64,000 nt of DNA from Pseudomonas nitroreducens TX1 (lineage in GTDB: Bacteria; Pseudomonadota; Gammaproteobacteria; Pseudomonadales; Pseudomonadaceae). The stretch spans positions 1-64,000 of the forward strand of contig NZ_AMZB01000126.1 of the NCBI RefSeq assembly GCF_000313755.1, in the 5' to 3' direction. A model generated the notes under the pieces. That model did not search any database, was not told the DNA's origin, and saw only the letters and a list, made by a program, of their open reading frames with translations. A program made the translations under genes and the position numbers. This document shows, piece after piece, positions 27,214 through 37,197 of this stretch (within the stretch, counting starts at the first letter, position 1; each line of letters starts with the position of its first letter).

Positions 27214-29238
27214 TCACAACCGGGCGGCGAGTTCCGCGCCTTCGCGGATCGCCTGTTTGGCATCCAGTTCGCGTGCCACGCTGGCGCCGCCGATGACGTG
27301 GTAGCGCAGGTTCTGCGCCGCCAGGGTCGGCTGCAGTTCCAGCAGCGGTTCCTGGCCGGCGCAGATCACCACGTTATCCACCGCCAGGCATTGTTCCTGG
27401 CCGTCGATGCGCACGTGCAGGCCGTCGTCGTCGATGCGCAGGTATTCCACGCCGCCGATCATCCGCACGCCGTGATGCTTGAGGTGCGCGCGGTGCACCC
27501 AGCCGCTCGTCTTGCCCAGCCCGGCGCCGGGTTGGCCTGCCTTGCGTTGCAGCAGCCAGAGTTGCCGGCGGGGTGCCGCGGCGACCGGCGGGATCAATCC
27601 GCCACCCGTGGCGTTGTCCAGGTCTATGCCCCACTGCCCGAGCCATTCCCCCAACGGTTGCGGACCTTCGCGCTCGGTCAGCAGAAAGGTGGCGACGTCG
27701 AAGCCGATCCCGCCGGCGCCGACCAGCGCGACCTTCTCGCCTACCTGCGCGCCGCGCAGTACTTCGAGGTAGCTGAGCACCTTGGCGTGGCCGATTCCGG
27801 GAATCGACGGCGTGCGCGGCTGGATGCCGGTGGCGACTATCACCTCGTCGTACTCGCCGGATAGTTCGCCGCGCCTGATCCGCCGGCCCAGTTGCACCTC
27901 GACGCCCAACTCGCCCAGGCGCGCAGCGAAGTAGCGCAGCGTTTCGTGGAACTCCTCCTTGCCAGGCACCCGCTTGGCCAGGTTGAACTGCCCGCCGATC
28001 TCGTCGGCGGCTTCGAACAGCGTCACCCGGTGGCCGCGCTCGGCGGCGACACAGGCGGCGGACAGCCCGGCCGGCCCGGCGCCGATCACCGCGATGCGCT
28101 TGTGCACGCGTGCCTTGCGGTAGCGCAGTTCGGTCTCGAATCCCGCACGGGGATTGACCAGGCAACTGGCGCGGCGGTTGGCGAAAGCGTGGTCCAGGCA
28201 GGCCTGGTTGCAGGCGATGCAGGTGTTGATCGATTCCGCGCGGCCGGCGGCGGCCTTTTCCACGAACTGTGGGTCGGCCAGCAGCGGCCGGGCCATGGAA
28301 ACGAGATCGGCGTGGCCTTCGGCGAGCAACTGCTCGGCGACTTCCGGCGCGTTGATGCGGTTACTGGCTATCACCGGCACGCGCAGTTCGCCGCGTAGGC
28401 GTGCGGTGACGTCGACGAAGGCCGCGCGCGGTACCGAGGTGACGATGGTCGGCACCCGTGATTCGTGCCAGCCGACGCCGGTGTTGAGCAGGTCGATGCC
28501 GGCGCCTTCGAGGGCTCGCGCAACGGTGCGCACCTCGTCCCAGCTGTTGCCGCCTTCCACCAGGTCGAGCAGCGACAGGCGGTAGCTGATGAGGAAGCGC
28601 TCGCCCAGCGCGCGGCGGATGCGGCGGACGATCTCCAGCGGCAGGCGCATGCGGTTGCCCAGATCGCCCCCCCAGCGGTCTTCGCGCTGGTTGGTGCGCG
28701 GGCAGAGGAACTGGTTCAGCAGGTAGCCTTCGCTGCCCATGATCTCCACGCCGTCGTAACCGGCGGCGTGGGCGAGCCTCGCGCAGCGCACGAAGGCGGC
28801 AAGGGTGCGCAGGATGCCGCGTTCGGACAACTCGCGCGGGGTGAACCAGCTGATCGGCGATTTCACCGGCGAGGCCGAGACCACCAGCGGATGATAGCCG
28901 TAGCGCCCGGCGTGGAGAATTTGCAGCAGTATGCGCCCGCCCTCGCGGTGCACCGCCTGGGTCAGGCGCCGGTGTGCCGGCACCTGCAGGCCGCTGGTCA
29001 GGCTGCTGCCCAGCGGCAGCAGCCAGCCTTCGCGGTTGGGCGCAAAGCCGCCGGTGATGATCAGCCCGACGCCGCCGCGCGCCCGTTCGCGGTAATAAGC
29101 AGCGAGCTTGCCGAAATCCCACAGGCGGTCTTCCAGCCCGGTGTGCATCGAGCCCATCACCACGCGGTTGCGCAGTTGGAGGTGGCCCAGGTCGAGCGGA
29201 GCGAGCAGGTGAGGGTAGGGCGAGGCGGCAGACGACAT
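27214..29238 (-). CDS. fadH: 2,4-dienoyl-CoA reductase-type NADH:flavin oxidoreductase
   Basis: This 674-residue, three-part enzyme (E. coli FadH is 672) is expected to reduce 2,4-dienoyl-CoA during unsaturated fatty-acid oxidation. An N-terminal FMN barrel (LLAPLDLGHLQLRNRVVMGS; HAGRYGYHPL; YDGVEIMGSEGYLLNQFLCP) is followed by a 4Fe-4S cluster motif CIACNQACLD with a fourth cysteine in RRASCLVNP. FAD/NAD Rossmann domains follow (IAVIGAGPAGLSAACVAAER; VALVGAGGIGFDVATFLL). The ATG at 29238 gives the family length. The upstream frame to 29430 is not needed. The locus resembles P. aeruginosa fadH1. Confidence 0.9.
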   Translation of the reverse strand: MSSAASPYPHLLAPLDLGHLQLRNRVVMGSMHTGLEDRLWDFGKLAAYYRERARGGVGLIITGGFAPNREGWLLPLGSSLTSGLQVPAHRRLTQAVHREGGRILLQILHAGRYGYHPLVVSASPVKSPISWFTPRELSERGILRTLAAFVRCARLAHAAGYDGVEIMGSEGYLLNQFLCPRTNQREDRWGGDLGNRMRLPLEIVRRIRRALGERFLISYRLSLLDLVEGGNSWDEVRTVARALEGAGIDLLNTGVGWHESRVPTIVTSVPRAAFVDVTARLRGELRVPVIASNRINAPEVAEQLLAEGHADLVSMARPLLADPQFVEKAAAGRAESINTCIACNQACLDHAFANRRASCLVNPRAGFETELRYRKARVHKRIAVIGAGPAGLSAACVAAERGHRVTLFEAADEIGGQFNLAKRVPGKEEFHETLRYFAARLGELGVEVQLGRRIRRGELSGEYDEVIVATGIQPRTPSIPGIGHAKVLSYLEVLRGAQVGEKVALVGAGGIGFDVATFLLTEREGPQPLGEWLGQWGIDLDNATGGGLIPPVAAAPRRQLWLLQRKAGQPGAGLGKTSGWVHRAHLKHHGVRMIGGVEYLRIDDDGLHVRIDGQEQCLAVDNVVICAGQEPLLELQPTLAAQNLRYHVIGGASVARELDAKQAIREGAELAARL

Positions 29239-29428
29239 GGCAACGCTCTTGGCAATCGGGTCATGCCACCCTAATAGGTAACGCGCGCCTCGGTTAACGG
29301 CCCGGCTGCCGGGCCGTTCGGGCATTTCGGTCAAGCGCATCGGGTTGACAGCTGCGCCACAGGTTCCAGACTGACTCCCATGGCAGGGCCTCGTGGCCCG
29401 AACGCTGGCTGAAGTGACGGAGGTCGTC

Positions 29429-29617
29429 ATGAAAGCGATAAGAAAAAGACATGCGCGCCATTACCTGCTCGCTGCCCTCATCGGCGTGGCCCTGCTCGGG
29501 CTGCACGAATCCCTCCAGCCGGACCGCGCGCAATCCGCCTGCCGCAGGGACGGCCAGAGTATCTCCTGCGCCTACCCGCCCGTTGCCCATTTGGGGGTAC
29601 TCGGCAGCACGTTCTGA
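29429..29617 (+). CDS. Small hypothetical exported or membrane peptide
   Basis: This 62-codon frame has a strong ribosome site (GGAGG at 29419-29423, 5 nt from the ATG). It encodes a basic n-region (MKAIRKRHARH), a hydrophobic stretch YLLAALIGVALLGLHESL and a short tail with two cysteines (SACRRDGQSISC) that could pair after export. I recognise no family. It lies between the divergent fadH and the fdn operon, upstream of the candidate Anr box. Confidence 0.55.
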   Translation: MKAIRKRHARHYLLAALIGVALLGLHESLQPDRAQSACRRDGQSISCAYPPVAHLGVLGSTF

Positions 29618-29625
29618 GTGACGCA

Positions 29626-29639
29626 CTGACGCGCGTCAA
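29626..29639. promoter_or_regulatory. Possible Anr/Dnr box upstream of fdnG
   Basis: CTGACGCGCGTCAA matches TTGAC-N4-GTCAA in 9 of the 10 defined positions and lies 131 bp upstream of the fdnG ATG. Formate dehydrogenase N is an anaerobic, nitrate-linked enzyme, so oxygen control is expected. The site itself is inference. Confidence 0.35.
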
Positions 29640-29770
29640 TGCGCCGCAAAGCCTCCGCGTGCAAGGTCTGCCCCGCTCAAAGCTGGCGCATTGCGCCCGC
29701 TTGGCTATCTTTTAAGCGGCAAGGGTCCGGCCATGTACCGGACGTACGCTGCCTGATCAGGAGACGCACG

Positions 29771-32700
29771 ATGGATATGAACCGTCGGCAATTTTTCAAG
29801 GTCTGCGCCGTGGGCCTTGGAGGATCGAGCCTGGCGGCACTCGGGGTTGCGCCCCCGGATGCCTTCGCCGACCAGATCCGCCACTTCAAGCTTGCGCGCA
29901 CCGTCGAGACCCGCAACACCTGCCCCTACTGCTCGGTGGGCTGCGGCATCCTCATGTACAGCCAGGGTGATGCGGCGAAGAACGTCGCGCAGAACATCAT
30001 CCACATCGAGGGTGACTCCGATCACCCGGTCAACCGTGGCACCCTCTGCCCCAAAGGCGCTGGTCTGCTCGACTTCGTACACAGCCCCAACCGCTTGAAG
30101 TATCCGGAAGTTCGCGAAGCCGGCTCTTCTGAGTGGAAGCGCGTCGGCTGGGACGAGGCGCTGGACCGCATCGCCAAGCTGGTGAAGGAAGACCGCGACG
30201 CCAACTTCATCGAGAAGAACGGCCAGGGCCAGACCGTGAACCGCTGGCTGACCACCGGCTTCCTGGCCGCATCGGCGTCTTCCAACGAAGCGGGCTACAT
30301 CACCCACAAGGTGATGCGTTCCCTGGGACTGCTGGCGTTCGACAACCAAGCGCGTGTCTGACACGGCCCGACGGTGGCAAGTCTTGCCCCGACGTTTGGC
30401 CGTGGAGCCATGACCAACCACTGGACCGACATCAAGAATGCCGATCTGATCCTGATCATGGGCGGAAACGCCGCTGAAGCGCACCCGTGCGGCTTCAAGT
30501 GGGTGACCGAGGCCAAGGCGCACAACAAGGCGCGCCTGCTGGTGGTCGACCCGAGGTTCACCCGTTCCGCTTCGGTGGCCGACTACTACGCGCCCATCCG
30601 CACCGGCACGGACATCGCCTTCCTCGGCGGCCTGATCAACTACCTGCTGGAAAACGACAAGTACCAGAAGGAATACGTGCACAACTACACCGACGTCTCC
30701 TTCATCGTGAAGGAAGGCTTCGGCTTCGACGATGGGCTGTTCAACGGCTACGACGCCGAGAAACGCACCTACCCGGACAAATCCTCCTGGCAGTACGAAC
30801 TGGGCGAGGACGGTTTCGCCAAGGTCGACCCGACCCTGACGCACCCACGCTGCGTGTTCAACCTGATGAAGCAGCACTACAGCCGCTATACGCCGGACGT
30901 GGTGAGCAACATCTGCGGCACGCCCAAGGACATGATGCTCAAGGTGTGGGAGGAAATTTCCACCACCGCGGCGCCGACCAAGGTCATGACCATCATGTAC
31001 GCCCTGGGCTGGACGCAGCACTCGGTAGGCGCGCAGATGATCCGCACCGGTGCGATGGTCCAGCTGCTGCTGGGCAATATCGGCATGCCCGGCGGCGGCA
31101 TGAACGCCCTGCGCGGCCACTCCAACATCCAGGGCCTGACCGACCTGGGATTGCTGTCCAACTCGCTGCCCGGTTACCTGACCTTGGCTGGCGATGGCGA
31201 ACAGGACTACAACGCCTACATCACCAAGCGCACCAGCAAACCGCTGCGCCCGGGGCAGTTGTCCTACTGGCAGAACTACCCGAAGTTCCACGTCAGCCTG
31301 ATGAAGGCGTGGTTCGGCAAGTCGGCCACCAAGGAGAACAACTGGTGCTACGACTGGCTGCCCAAGCTGGATATGCCCGGCGCCGGCTACGACGTGCTGC
31401 GCTACTTCGACATGATGTACCAGGGCAAGGTCAACGGTTACTTCTGCCAGGGCTTCAACCCCATCGCCTCCTTCCCCAACAAGGCCAAGGTCAGCGCCGC
31501 GCTGGCCAAGCTGAAGTGGATGGTGGTGATGGACCCGCTGGCGACCGAAACCTCCGAGTTCTGGCGCAATGCCGGCGAGCACAACGACGTCGACACCCAG
31601 GCCATCCAGACCACGGTGTTCCGCCTGCCCACCAGTTGCTTCGCCGAGGAAGACGGCTCCATCGTCAACTCCGGCCGCTGGCTGCAATGGCACTGGAAGG
31701 GTGCCGAGCCACCGGGCGAGGCACGCACCGACATCGCCATCATGAGCGGCCTGTTGCACCGCCTGCGCGAGGCCTATCGCAAGGACGGCGGCAAGTTCCC
31801 CGACCCGATCCTCGGGCTCGACTGGCCGTACCTGACGCCCGATGAGCCGACCCCCGAGGAAATCGCCAAGGAGTACAACGGCAAGGCGCTGGCGGACCTG
31901 GTCGACCCGAACAATGGCATGGTCCTGGCGAAAGCCGGCGAGCAGTTGCCCGGCTTCGCGCTGCTGCGCGACGACGGCAGCACCGCCAGCGGCTGCTGGA
32001 TCTTCGCTGGCTCCTGGACGCAGACGGGCAACCAGATGGCCCGCCGCGACAACAGCGACCCCTACGCCATGGGCCAGACCCTGGGTTGGGCCTGGGCGTG
32101 GCCGGCCAACCGGCGCATCCTCTACAACCGCGCCTCGGCGGACGTCAGCGGCAAGCCGTGGGACCCGGTGAAGAAGCGCCTGGTGTGGTGGAACGGCAAG
32201 GCCTGGGGCGGCACCGACGTGCCCGACTACAAGGTCGACGTACCGCCGGAAGCCGGGATGAACCCCTTCATCATGAACCCCGAGGGCGTGGCGCGTTTCT
32301 TTGCCGTCGACAAGATGGCCGAAGGCCCGTTCCCCGAGCACTACGAGCCGTTCGAGACGCCGATCGGCGTCAACCCGCTGCACAAGAATCCGCAGGCGAT
32401 CAGCAGCCCGGCGGCGCGGGTGTTCAAGAACGACATGGAGCTGTTCGGCACGGCGAAGGAGTTCCCCTATGCCGCGACCACCTACCGGCTCACCGAGCAC
32501 TTCCACTTCTGGACCAAGCATTGCCGCCTGAATGCCATCGTCCAGCCGGAACAGTTCGTCGAGATCGGCGAGGCGCTGGCCAAGGAAATCGGCATCAAGG
32601 CCGGCGACCGCGTGAAGGTCTCCTCCAACCGCGGCTTCATCAAGGCGGTGGCGGTGGTGACCAAGCGCATTCGCCCGCTGCAGGTCAACGGCCAGACCGT

Positions 32701-32848
32701 GCACCACGTGGGCATCCCCTTGCACTGGGGATTCTCCGGGGTCGCCCGCAACGGCTACCTGACCAACACCCTGACCCCCTTCGTGGGCGACGGGAATACG
32801 CAGACGCCGGAGTTCAAGTCCTTCCTCGTCAACGTGGAAAAGGCGTGA
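29771..32848 (+). CDS. fdnG: Formate dehydrogenase N alpha subunit, selenocysteine-containing
   Basis: This 1025-residue molybdenum (bis-MGD) catalytic subunit oxidises formate in the periplasm. A Tat signal (MNRRQFFKVCAVGLGGSS) is followed by a 4Fe-4S motif CPYCSVGCGILMY with GTLCPKG. The frame then reaches an in-frame TGA at 30359-30361 in the context DNQARV-Sec-HGPTVASLAP, exactly the E. coli FdnG selenocysteine context. Reading continues in the same frame to 32848 through NHWTDIKNADLILIMGGNAA and the C-terminal MGD-binding domain (WTKHCRLNAIVQPEQFVE). A SECIS hairpin directly follows the TGA, and selA, selB and selC are all in the window. The fdnH start is 8 bp downstream. Confidence 0.96.
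30362..30404 (+). promoter_or_regulatory. Bacterial SECIS hairpin in fdnG mRNA
   Basis: Immediately 3' of the Sec TGA, CACGGCC (30362-30368) pairs perfectly with GGCCGTG (30398-30404). An upper stem GGCAA/TTGCC (30376-30380 with 30384-30388) is capped by GTC, with an internal loop between the two stems. Size and position match the bacterial SECIS element bound by the C-terminal domain of SelB. The hairpin lies inside the coding sequence. Confidence 0.85.
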
Positions 32849-32856
32849 GGTGAAGC

Positions 32857-33789
32857 ATGAGTAGTCAAGACATCTACGCCCGCTCCGCCACGACCTTGCC
32901 GTCCCCCTCGGTGCGGCACGAGCAGGAAGTGGCCAAGCTGATCGACGTGTCCAAGTGCATCGGCTGCAAGGCCTGCCAGGTCGCCTGCTCGGAATGGAAC
33001 GAGCTGCGCGACGAGGTGGGCCACAACCACGGCACCTACGATAACCCGATCGACCTCACGGACCAGTCCTGGACGGTCATGCGCTTCACCGAGCATGAGA
33101 ACCCGGCCGGCAACCTGGAGTGGCTGATCCGCAAGGACGGCTGCATGCACTGCGAGGAGCCCGGCTGCCTCAAGGCCTGCCCGAGCCCCGGGGCGATCGT
33201 GAAGTACGCCAACGGCATCGTCGACTTCAATCAGGACCACTGCATCGGCTGCGGCTACTGCATCACCGGCTGCCCCTTCAACATCCCGCGCATCTCGCAG
33301 AAGGACCACAAGGCGTACAAGTGCACCCTGTGTTCCGACCGCGTGGCGGTGGGCATGGAGCCGGCCTGCGTGAAGACCTGCCCGACCGGCGCCATCGTCT
33401 TCGGCACCAAGGAGGACATGAAGGAGCACGCCGCCGAGCGCATCGAGGACCTGAAGTCCCGCGGCTTCGAGAATGCTGGTCTTTACGACCCTGAAGGGGT
33501 GGGCGGTACGCACGTCATGTACGTACTGCACCACAACGACCAGCCCTCGCTGTACGCCGGCCTGCCGGACAAGCCGGCCATCAGCCCGATGGTCAGCCTG
33601 TGGAAAGGCCTCACCAAGCCGCTGGGCCTGCTGGCCATGGCGGGTGTGGTGCTGGCCGGGTTCTTCCACTACACCCGCGTCGGCCCCAACCGGGTCGAAG
33701 AGAACGAGGAAGACGGGCCCGACCCGCAGGCGCCGGTGCACAAGGTCGACCCCTCGGTACATGACTATGATCCGCGTACTCCACGCTGA
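32857..33789 (+). CDS. fdnH: Formate dehydrogenase N beta subunit, four 4Fe-4S clusters
   Basis: This 310-residue electron-transfer subunit carries four ferredoxin-like cysteine sets: [35 protein letters not shown] and CTLC..CVKTC. A single C-terminal membrane helix (about 252-270, [18 protein letters not shown]) anchors it to FdnI. It passes electrons from FdnG to the cytochrome b subunit. It is separated from fdnI by 96 bp that hold a repeat hairpin. Confidence 0.96.
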   Translation: MSSQDIYARSATTLPSPSVRHEQEVAKLIDVSKCIGCKACQVACSEWNELRDEVGHNHGTYDNPIDLTDQSWTVMRFTEHENPAGNLEWLIRKDGCMHCEEPGCLKACPSPGAIVKYANGIVDFNQDHCIGCGYCITGCPFNIPRISQKDHKAYKCTLCSDRVAVGMEPACVKTCPTGAIVFGTKEDMKEHAAERIEDLKSRGFENAGLYDPEGVGGTHVMYVLHHNDQPSLYAGLPDKPAISPMVSLWKGLTKPLGLLAMAGVVLAGFFHYTRVGPNRVEENEEDGPDPQAPVHKVDPSVHDYDPRTPR

Positions 33790-33807
33790 CCTTTCTGCCC
33801 GAACTGC

Positions 33808-33856
33808 CCCCTCTCCCTTCGGAGCGGGGCGCGCAGCCAGGGTTGGGGAGAGGGCG
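33808..33856. repeat. CCCTCTCCC-type hairpin repeat between fdnH and fdnI
   Basis: CCCCTCTCCCTTCGGAGCGG opens the element and GGTTGGGGAGAGGG closes it as an inverted arm. It is the same family as at 1-172, 1326-1448 and 34563-34600. Within the operon it can form a hairpin in the mRNA between two subunit genes. Confidence 0.65.
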
Positions 33857-33885
33857 CTTCCAAGCTCTCCCAGGAGCCCGACGAC

Positions 33886-34512
33886 ATGAAAAAAGATATC
33901 CAGCGATACAACGCCAACGAACGGAGCAACCACTGGATGGTGGCCATTCTGTTCATCCTTGCCGGCCTCTCGGGGCTGGCGCTGTTCCATCCGGCCATGT
34001 TCTGGCTGACCAACCTGTTCGGCGGCGGCCCGTGGACGCGCATCCTGCATCCCTTCCTCGGGGTGGCGATGTTCCTGTTCTTCCTTGGCCTGGTGATCCG
34101 CTTCGCCCACCATAACCGGGTGGAAAAGCGCGACGTGCAGTGGCTCAAGCAATGGCGCGACGTGGTGACCAACCGCGAGGAAAACCTCCCGGAAGTCGGC
34201 CGCTACAACGCCGGGCAGAAGCTGCTGTTCTGGACTCTGCTGCTGTGCATGCTGGTGCTGCTGGTGACCGGTTTCGTGATGTGGCGCGCCTACTTCAGCC
34301 ATTTCTTCGGTATCGACCTCATCCGGATCGCCTCGCTGCTGCATGCATTCGCCGCCTTCGTGCTCATCTGCAGCATCCTGGTGCACATCTATGCCGGTAT
34401 CTGGGTGAAGGGCTCGATGGGCGCCATGCTCTATGGCTGGGTCAGCCGTGGCTGGGCGCGCAAGCACCACTCCGCATGGCTCAAGGACGTGGACAAGGGC
34501 AAGGGCCACTGA
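33886..34512 (+). CDS. fdnI: Formate dehydrogenase N cytochrome b556 subunit
   Basis: This 208-residue inner-membrane dihaem subunit passes electrons from FdnH to menaquinone or ubiquinone. It has four membrane helices (WMVAILFILAGLSGLALFHP; GVAMFLFFLGLVIRFA; LLFWTLLLCMLVLLVTGFVM; SLLHAFAAFVLICSILVHIY). Candidate haem histidines are in NERSNHWMV and LLHAFAAF..LVHIY. The ATG at 33886 is followed by a lysine-rich cytoplasmic start. Confidence 0.93.
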   Translation: MKKDIQRYNANERSNHWMVAILFILAGLSGLALFHPAMFWLTNLFGGGPWTRILHPFLGVAMFLFFLGLVIRFAHHNRVEKRDVQWLKQWRDVVTNREENLPEVGRYNAGQKLLFWTLLLCMLVLLVTGFVMWRAYFSHFFGIDLIRIASLLHAFAAFVLICSILVHIYAGIWVKGSMGAMLYGWVSRGWARKHHSAWLKDVDKGKGH

Positions 34513-34562
34513 CCCACGCCGTCACCGCCGGCTGGCATTGAATCGCCAGCCGGCACGAATCA

Positions 34563-34600
34563 TCCCCTCTCCCTTCAGGGAGAGGGTCAGGGAGAGGGGC
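34563..34600. repeat. CCCTCTCCC-type hairpin repeat between fdnI and fdhE
   Basis: TCCCCTCTCCCTTCAGGGAG is followed by AGGGTCAGGGAGAGGGGC. The internal CCCTCTCCCTTCAGGGAGAGGG folds into a tight stem. It is the second such element inside this operon. Confidence 0.65.
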
Positions 34601-34638
34601 TTTCACAGCCTCGCTCCGAACCCAACAAGGAGTCCTGC

Positions 34639-35571
34639 GTGTCAGGCCGAATTCTCGAACCCGGGCAGATCGAAGCTGCCGCCAACATCCCGCCGCTGTT
34701 CAACCTGCCGCCTCATGATCTGTTCTCCCGCCGCGCCGCACGCCTGCGCGAGCTGGCACCGGCTAATCCCCTGCAGGGCTACCTCGAACTGATCGCCGGC
34801 GTCTGCGAATCACAGCAAGCGCTGCTGGACCGCAAGCTGTTCCTGCCCTCGCCGGATGTCGCCGCACTGGCCCGCAGCCGCGAACACCGCATGCCGCCGC
34901 TGGCGTACGAGGTGCTGGTGCGCGAAGGGGCGTGGCTGCCGTTGCTGGACGCCTTCCTCGACGCATACGAACTCACCGCCAACCCTGCCGTGGTCGAGGC
35001 ATTGAAGACCCTACGCAACGCCGACTCCGGCCAGCGCAAGGCCTGGGCCCTGGGCCTGCTCAACGGCCAGTTCGACCTGTTGCCGCCAGCATTGGTGCCC
35101 TTCCTCGGTGCCGTGTTGCAGGTCGCCTTCAGCCAGTGGCTGCTGCAGCTGCCCGACGACAGCCTGGCGGAAACCGACAGCCAAACCCTCTGCCCGGCCT
35201 GTGGCGCACCGCCGGTGGCGGGGATGATCCGTCAGGAAGGCAAGTTCGCCGGCCTGCGCTACCTGTCCTGCTCGCTGTGCTCCTGCGAATGGCATTACGT
35301 ACGCGTGAAGTGCAGCCACTGCGCCGAGAGCAAGGGCCTGGCCTACTACTCGCTGCAGCGCGATGGCGTGGCCAGCGACCAGGCACCGCTCAAGGCCGAG
35401 ACCTGCCCCGGCTGCCAGTCCTACCTCAAGCAGTTCTACCTGCAGCACGACAAGCACGCCGAGGCCCAGGCGGACGACCTGGCCAGCCTCGCGCTGGATA
35501 TCCGCCTCGCCGAGGACGGCTACCTGCGCACTGCACCGAACCTCCTGCTCGCACCAGGCGGCTCTTCGTAG
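34639..35571 (+). CDS. fdhE: Formate dehydrogenase accessory protein FdhE
   Basis: This 310-residue cytoplasmic protein is needed for active respiratory formate dehydrogenases. Rubredoxin-like cysteine pairs are visible: CPACGAPPVAG, CSLCSCEW, CSHCAESKG and CPGCQSYL. The start is a GTG at 34639 with AAGGAG 7 nt upstream. It follows fdnI in the same direction and precedes selA, as in P. aeruginosa. Confidence 0.92.
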   Translation: MSGRILEPGQIEAAANIPPLFNLPPHDLFSRRAARLRELAPANPLQGYLELIAGVCESQQALLDRKLFLPSPDVAALARSREHRMPPLAYEVLVREGAWLPLLDAFLDAYELTANPAVVEALKTLRNADSGQRKAWALGLLNGQFDLLPPALVPFLGAVLQVAFSQWLLQLPDDSLAETDSQTLCPACGAPPVAGMIRQEGKFAGLRYLSCSLCSCEWHYVRVKCSHCAESKGLAYYSLQRDGVASDQAPLKAETCPGCQSYLKQFYLQHDKHAEAQADDLASLALDIRLAEDGYLRTAPNLLLAPGGSS

Positions 35572-35650
35572 GATGTGGTGGAGCGCAGCGATACCCATGC
35601 TGTCGCGACACTGGGCTTGATGGGTATCGCTGCGCTCCACCCATCCTACA
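35568..35650. repeat. Long inverted repeat after fdhE
   Basis: GTAGGATGTGGTGGAGCGCA (35568-35587) with GCGATACCCAT is repeated inverted as ATGGGTATCGCTGCGCTCCA and CCCATCCTAC (to 35649). The arms are about 30 bp and the loop about 20 bp. It is a known Pseudomonas-type intergenic repeat and may act as the 3' end of the fdn-fdhE transcript. Confidence 0.75.
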
Positions 35651-35663
35651 AAGGCCTAACCAC

Positions 35664-35752
35664 GTAGGGCGTATAACGCGGAACGCGTTATTCCGCCGCC
35701 GCCTTTGCGTCGAGGCAGCCGGCGGATAACCGCGAGCGGTTATTCGCCCTAC
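35664..35752. repeat. GTAGGGCGGATAAC-type intergenic repeat
   Basis: GTAGGGCGTATAACGCGG opens the element and GGTTATTCGCCCTAC closes it inverted. It is the same family as 10085-10160. It lies just upstream of selA, so the selA promoter must be inside it or close to its right end. Confidence 0.75.
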
Positions 35753-35790
35753 ACTGATTCCAGCCATCGTCCCCCGCACAAGGCCCGTCC

Positions 35791-37197
35791 ATGACCTCGG
35801 TACGTTTGCCCTCCATCGACCGCCTGTTGCGCAGCCCGGCCTGCCAGCCGCTGCAGCAACGCTATGGCCGCGAGGCCCTGCTCAAGACCCTGCGCGACCT
35901 GCTCGACGAGCTTCGCGATCCCGCACGCCACGGCCAACTGGCTGCCGTCGAGCTGGAAGAGTCCGTGCTCGCCGGCCGCGCCGGCGAGCGTCTCGCCGCG
36001 CATCACGCCAGCCGCGTGCGCCGGGTGTTCAACCTCACCGGCACCGTGTTGCACACCAATCTCGGCCGCGCCTTGCTGCCGGAGGAAGCCATCGAAGCGA
36101 TCACGCTGGCCGCGCGCTACCCGCTCAATCTCGAATTCGACCTCGCCACCGGCAAGCGTGGCGACCGCGACGACCTCATCACCGGGCTGATCCGCGAGCT
36201 CACTGGCGCCGAGGCCGTCACCGTGGTCAACAACAACGCCGCCGCCGTGCTGCTGGCGCTCAACAGCCTGGGCGCGCGCAAGGAAGGCATCATTTCCCGT
36301 GGCGAGCTGATCGAGATCGGCGGCGCTTTTCGCATCCCCGACATCATGTCCCGCGCCGGCGTGAAGCTGGTCGAGGTCGGCACCACCAACCGCACCCACG
36401 CCAAGGACTACGAAGCCGTGATCGGCCCGCGTTCCGGCCTGCTGATGCGCGTGCACACCAGCAACTACAGCGTGCAGGGCTTCACCGCCAGCGTCGCCAC
36501 CCCACAGCTGGCGCAGATCGCCCACGCCCACGGCCTGCCGCTGCTGGAGGACCTGGGCAGCGGCACCCTGGTCGACCTGACCCGCTGGGGCCTGCCCAAG
36601 GAACCTACCGTGCAGGAAGCCCTGCGCGACGGCGCCGACATCGTCACCTTCAGCGGCGACAAGCTGCTCGGCGGCCCACAGGCCGGCCTGATTCTCGGCA
36701 GCAAGGAACTGATCGGGCGGATCAAGAAGAACCCGCTCAAGCGAGCCCTGCGAGTGGACAAGCTGACCCTTGCCGCACTGGAGGCCGTGCTCAACCTTTA
36801 CCGCGATCCCGATCGCCTCGCCGATCGTCTCACCAGCCTGCGCCTGCTCAGCCGCCCACAGGCCGACATCCGTGTCCAGGCCCAGCGCCTGGCTCCGGCC
36901 CTGGCAACGCTGCTGGGCGGGAGCTGGAGCGCCAGCGCCGTGGATGCCTTGGGAATGATCGGCAGCGGCGCCCAGCCGGTCGCGCGCCTGCCCAGTGCCG
37001 CGCTGTGCCTGCGCCCGAACCAGCCCAAGCGCCAGCGTGGCCGCGCGCTGCTGGACCTGGAAGAACGCCTGCGCTGCCTGCCGATCCCGGTGCTCGGCCG
37101 CATTGATGACGACGCGCTGTGGCTCGACCTGCGCCAGCTCGACGACGAGCCCGGCTTTGTCGCGCAACTGCCGCTGCTGGCCGAGGACGACGCGTGA
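35791..37197 (+). CDS. selA: L-seryl-tRNA(Sec) selenium transferase
   Basis: This 468-residue PLP enzyme converts seryl-tRNA(Sec) to selenocysteyl-tRNA(Sec). Family motifs are [50 protein letters not shown] and the PLP lysine in [17 protein letters not shown]. It overlaps selB by 4 bp (GTGA). It supplies the substrate for FdnG decoding. Confidence 0.95.
   Translation: MTSVRLPSIDRLLRSPACQPLQQRYGREALLKTLRDLLDELRDPARHGQLAAVELEESVLAGRAGERLAAHHASRVRRVFNLTGTVLHTNLGRALLPEEAIEAITLAARYPLNLEFDLATGKRGDRDDLITGLIRELTGAEAVTVVNNNAAAVLLALNSLGARKEGIISRGELIEIGGAFRIPDIMSRAGVKLVEVGTTNRTHAKDYEAVIGPRSGLLMRVHTSNYSVQGFTASVATPQLAQIAHAHGLPLLEDLGSGTLVDLTRWGLPKEPTVQEALRDGADIVTFSGDKLLGGPQAGLILGSKELIGRIKKNPLKRALRVDKLTLAALEAVLNLYRDPDRLADRLTSLRLLSRPQADIRVQAQRLAPALATLLGGSWSASAVDALGMIGSGAQPVARLPSAALCLRPNQPKRQRGRALLDLEERLRCLPIPVLGRIDDDALWLDLRQLDDEPGFVAQLPLLAEDDA

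Noticed and set aside
30359-30361. The TGA in fdnG read as a nonsense mutation
   Set aside because: The context is identical to the E. coli FdnG selenocysteine site, a SECIS hairpin follows directly, and selA, selB and selC are present.
29705-32725. A 1006-codon open frame antisense to fdnG
   Set aside because: It is a high-GC shadow frame. It has no ribosome site or recognisable domain, and the opposite strand has a complete, motif-rich formate dehydrogenase.
37119-37193. The upstream extension of selB
   Set aside because: The extra 25 residues are arginine-rich out-of-frame selA sequence. The GTG at 37194 overlaps the selA stop and gives the conserved [12 protein letters not shown] start.
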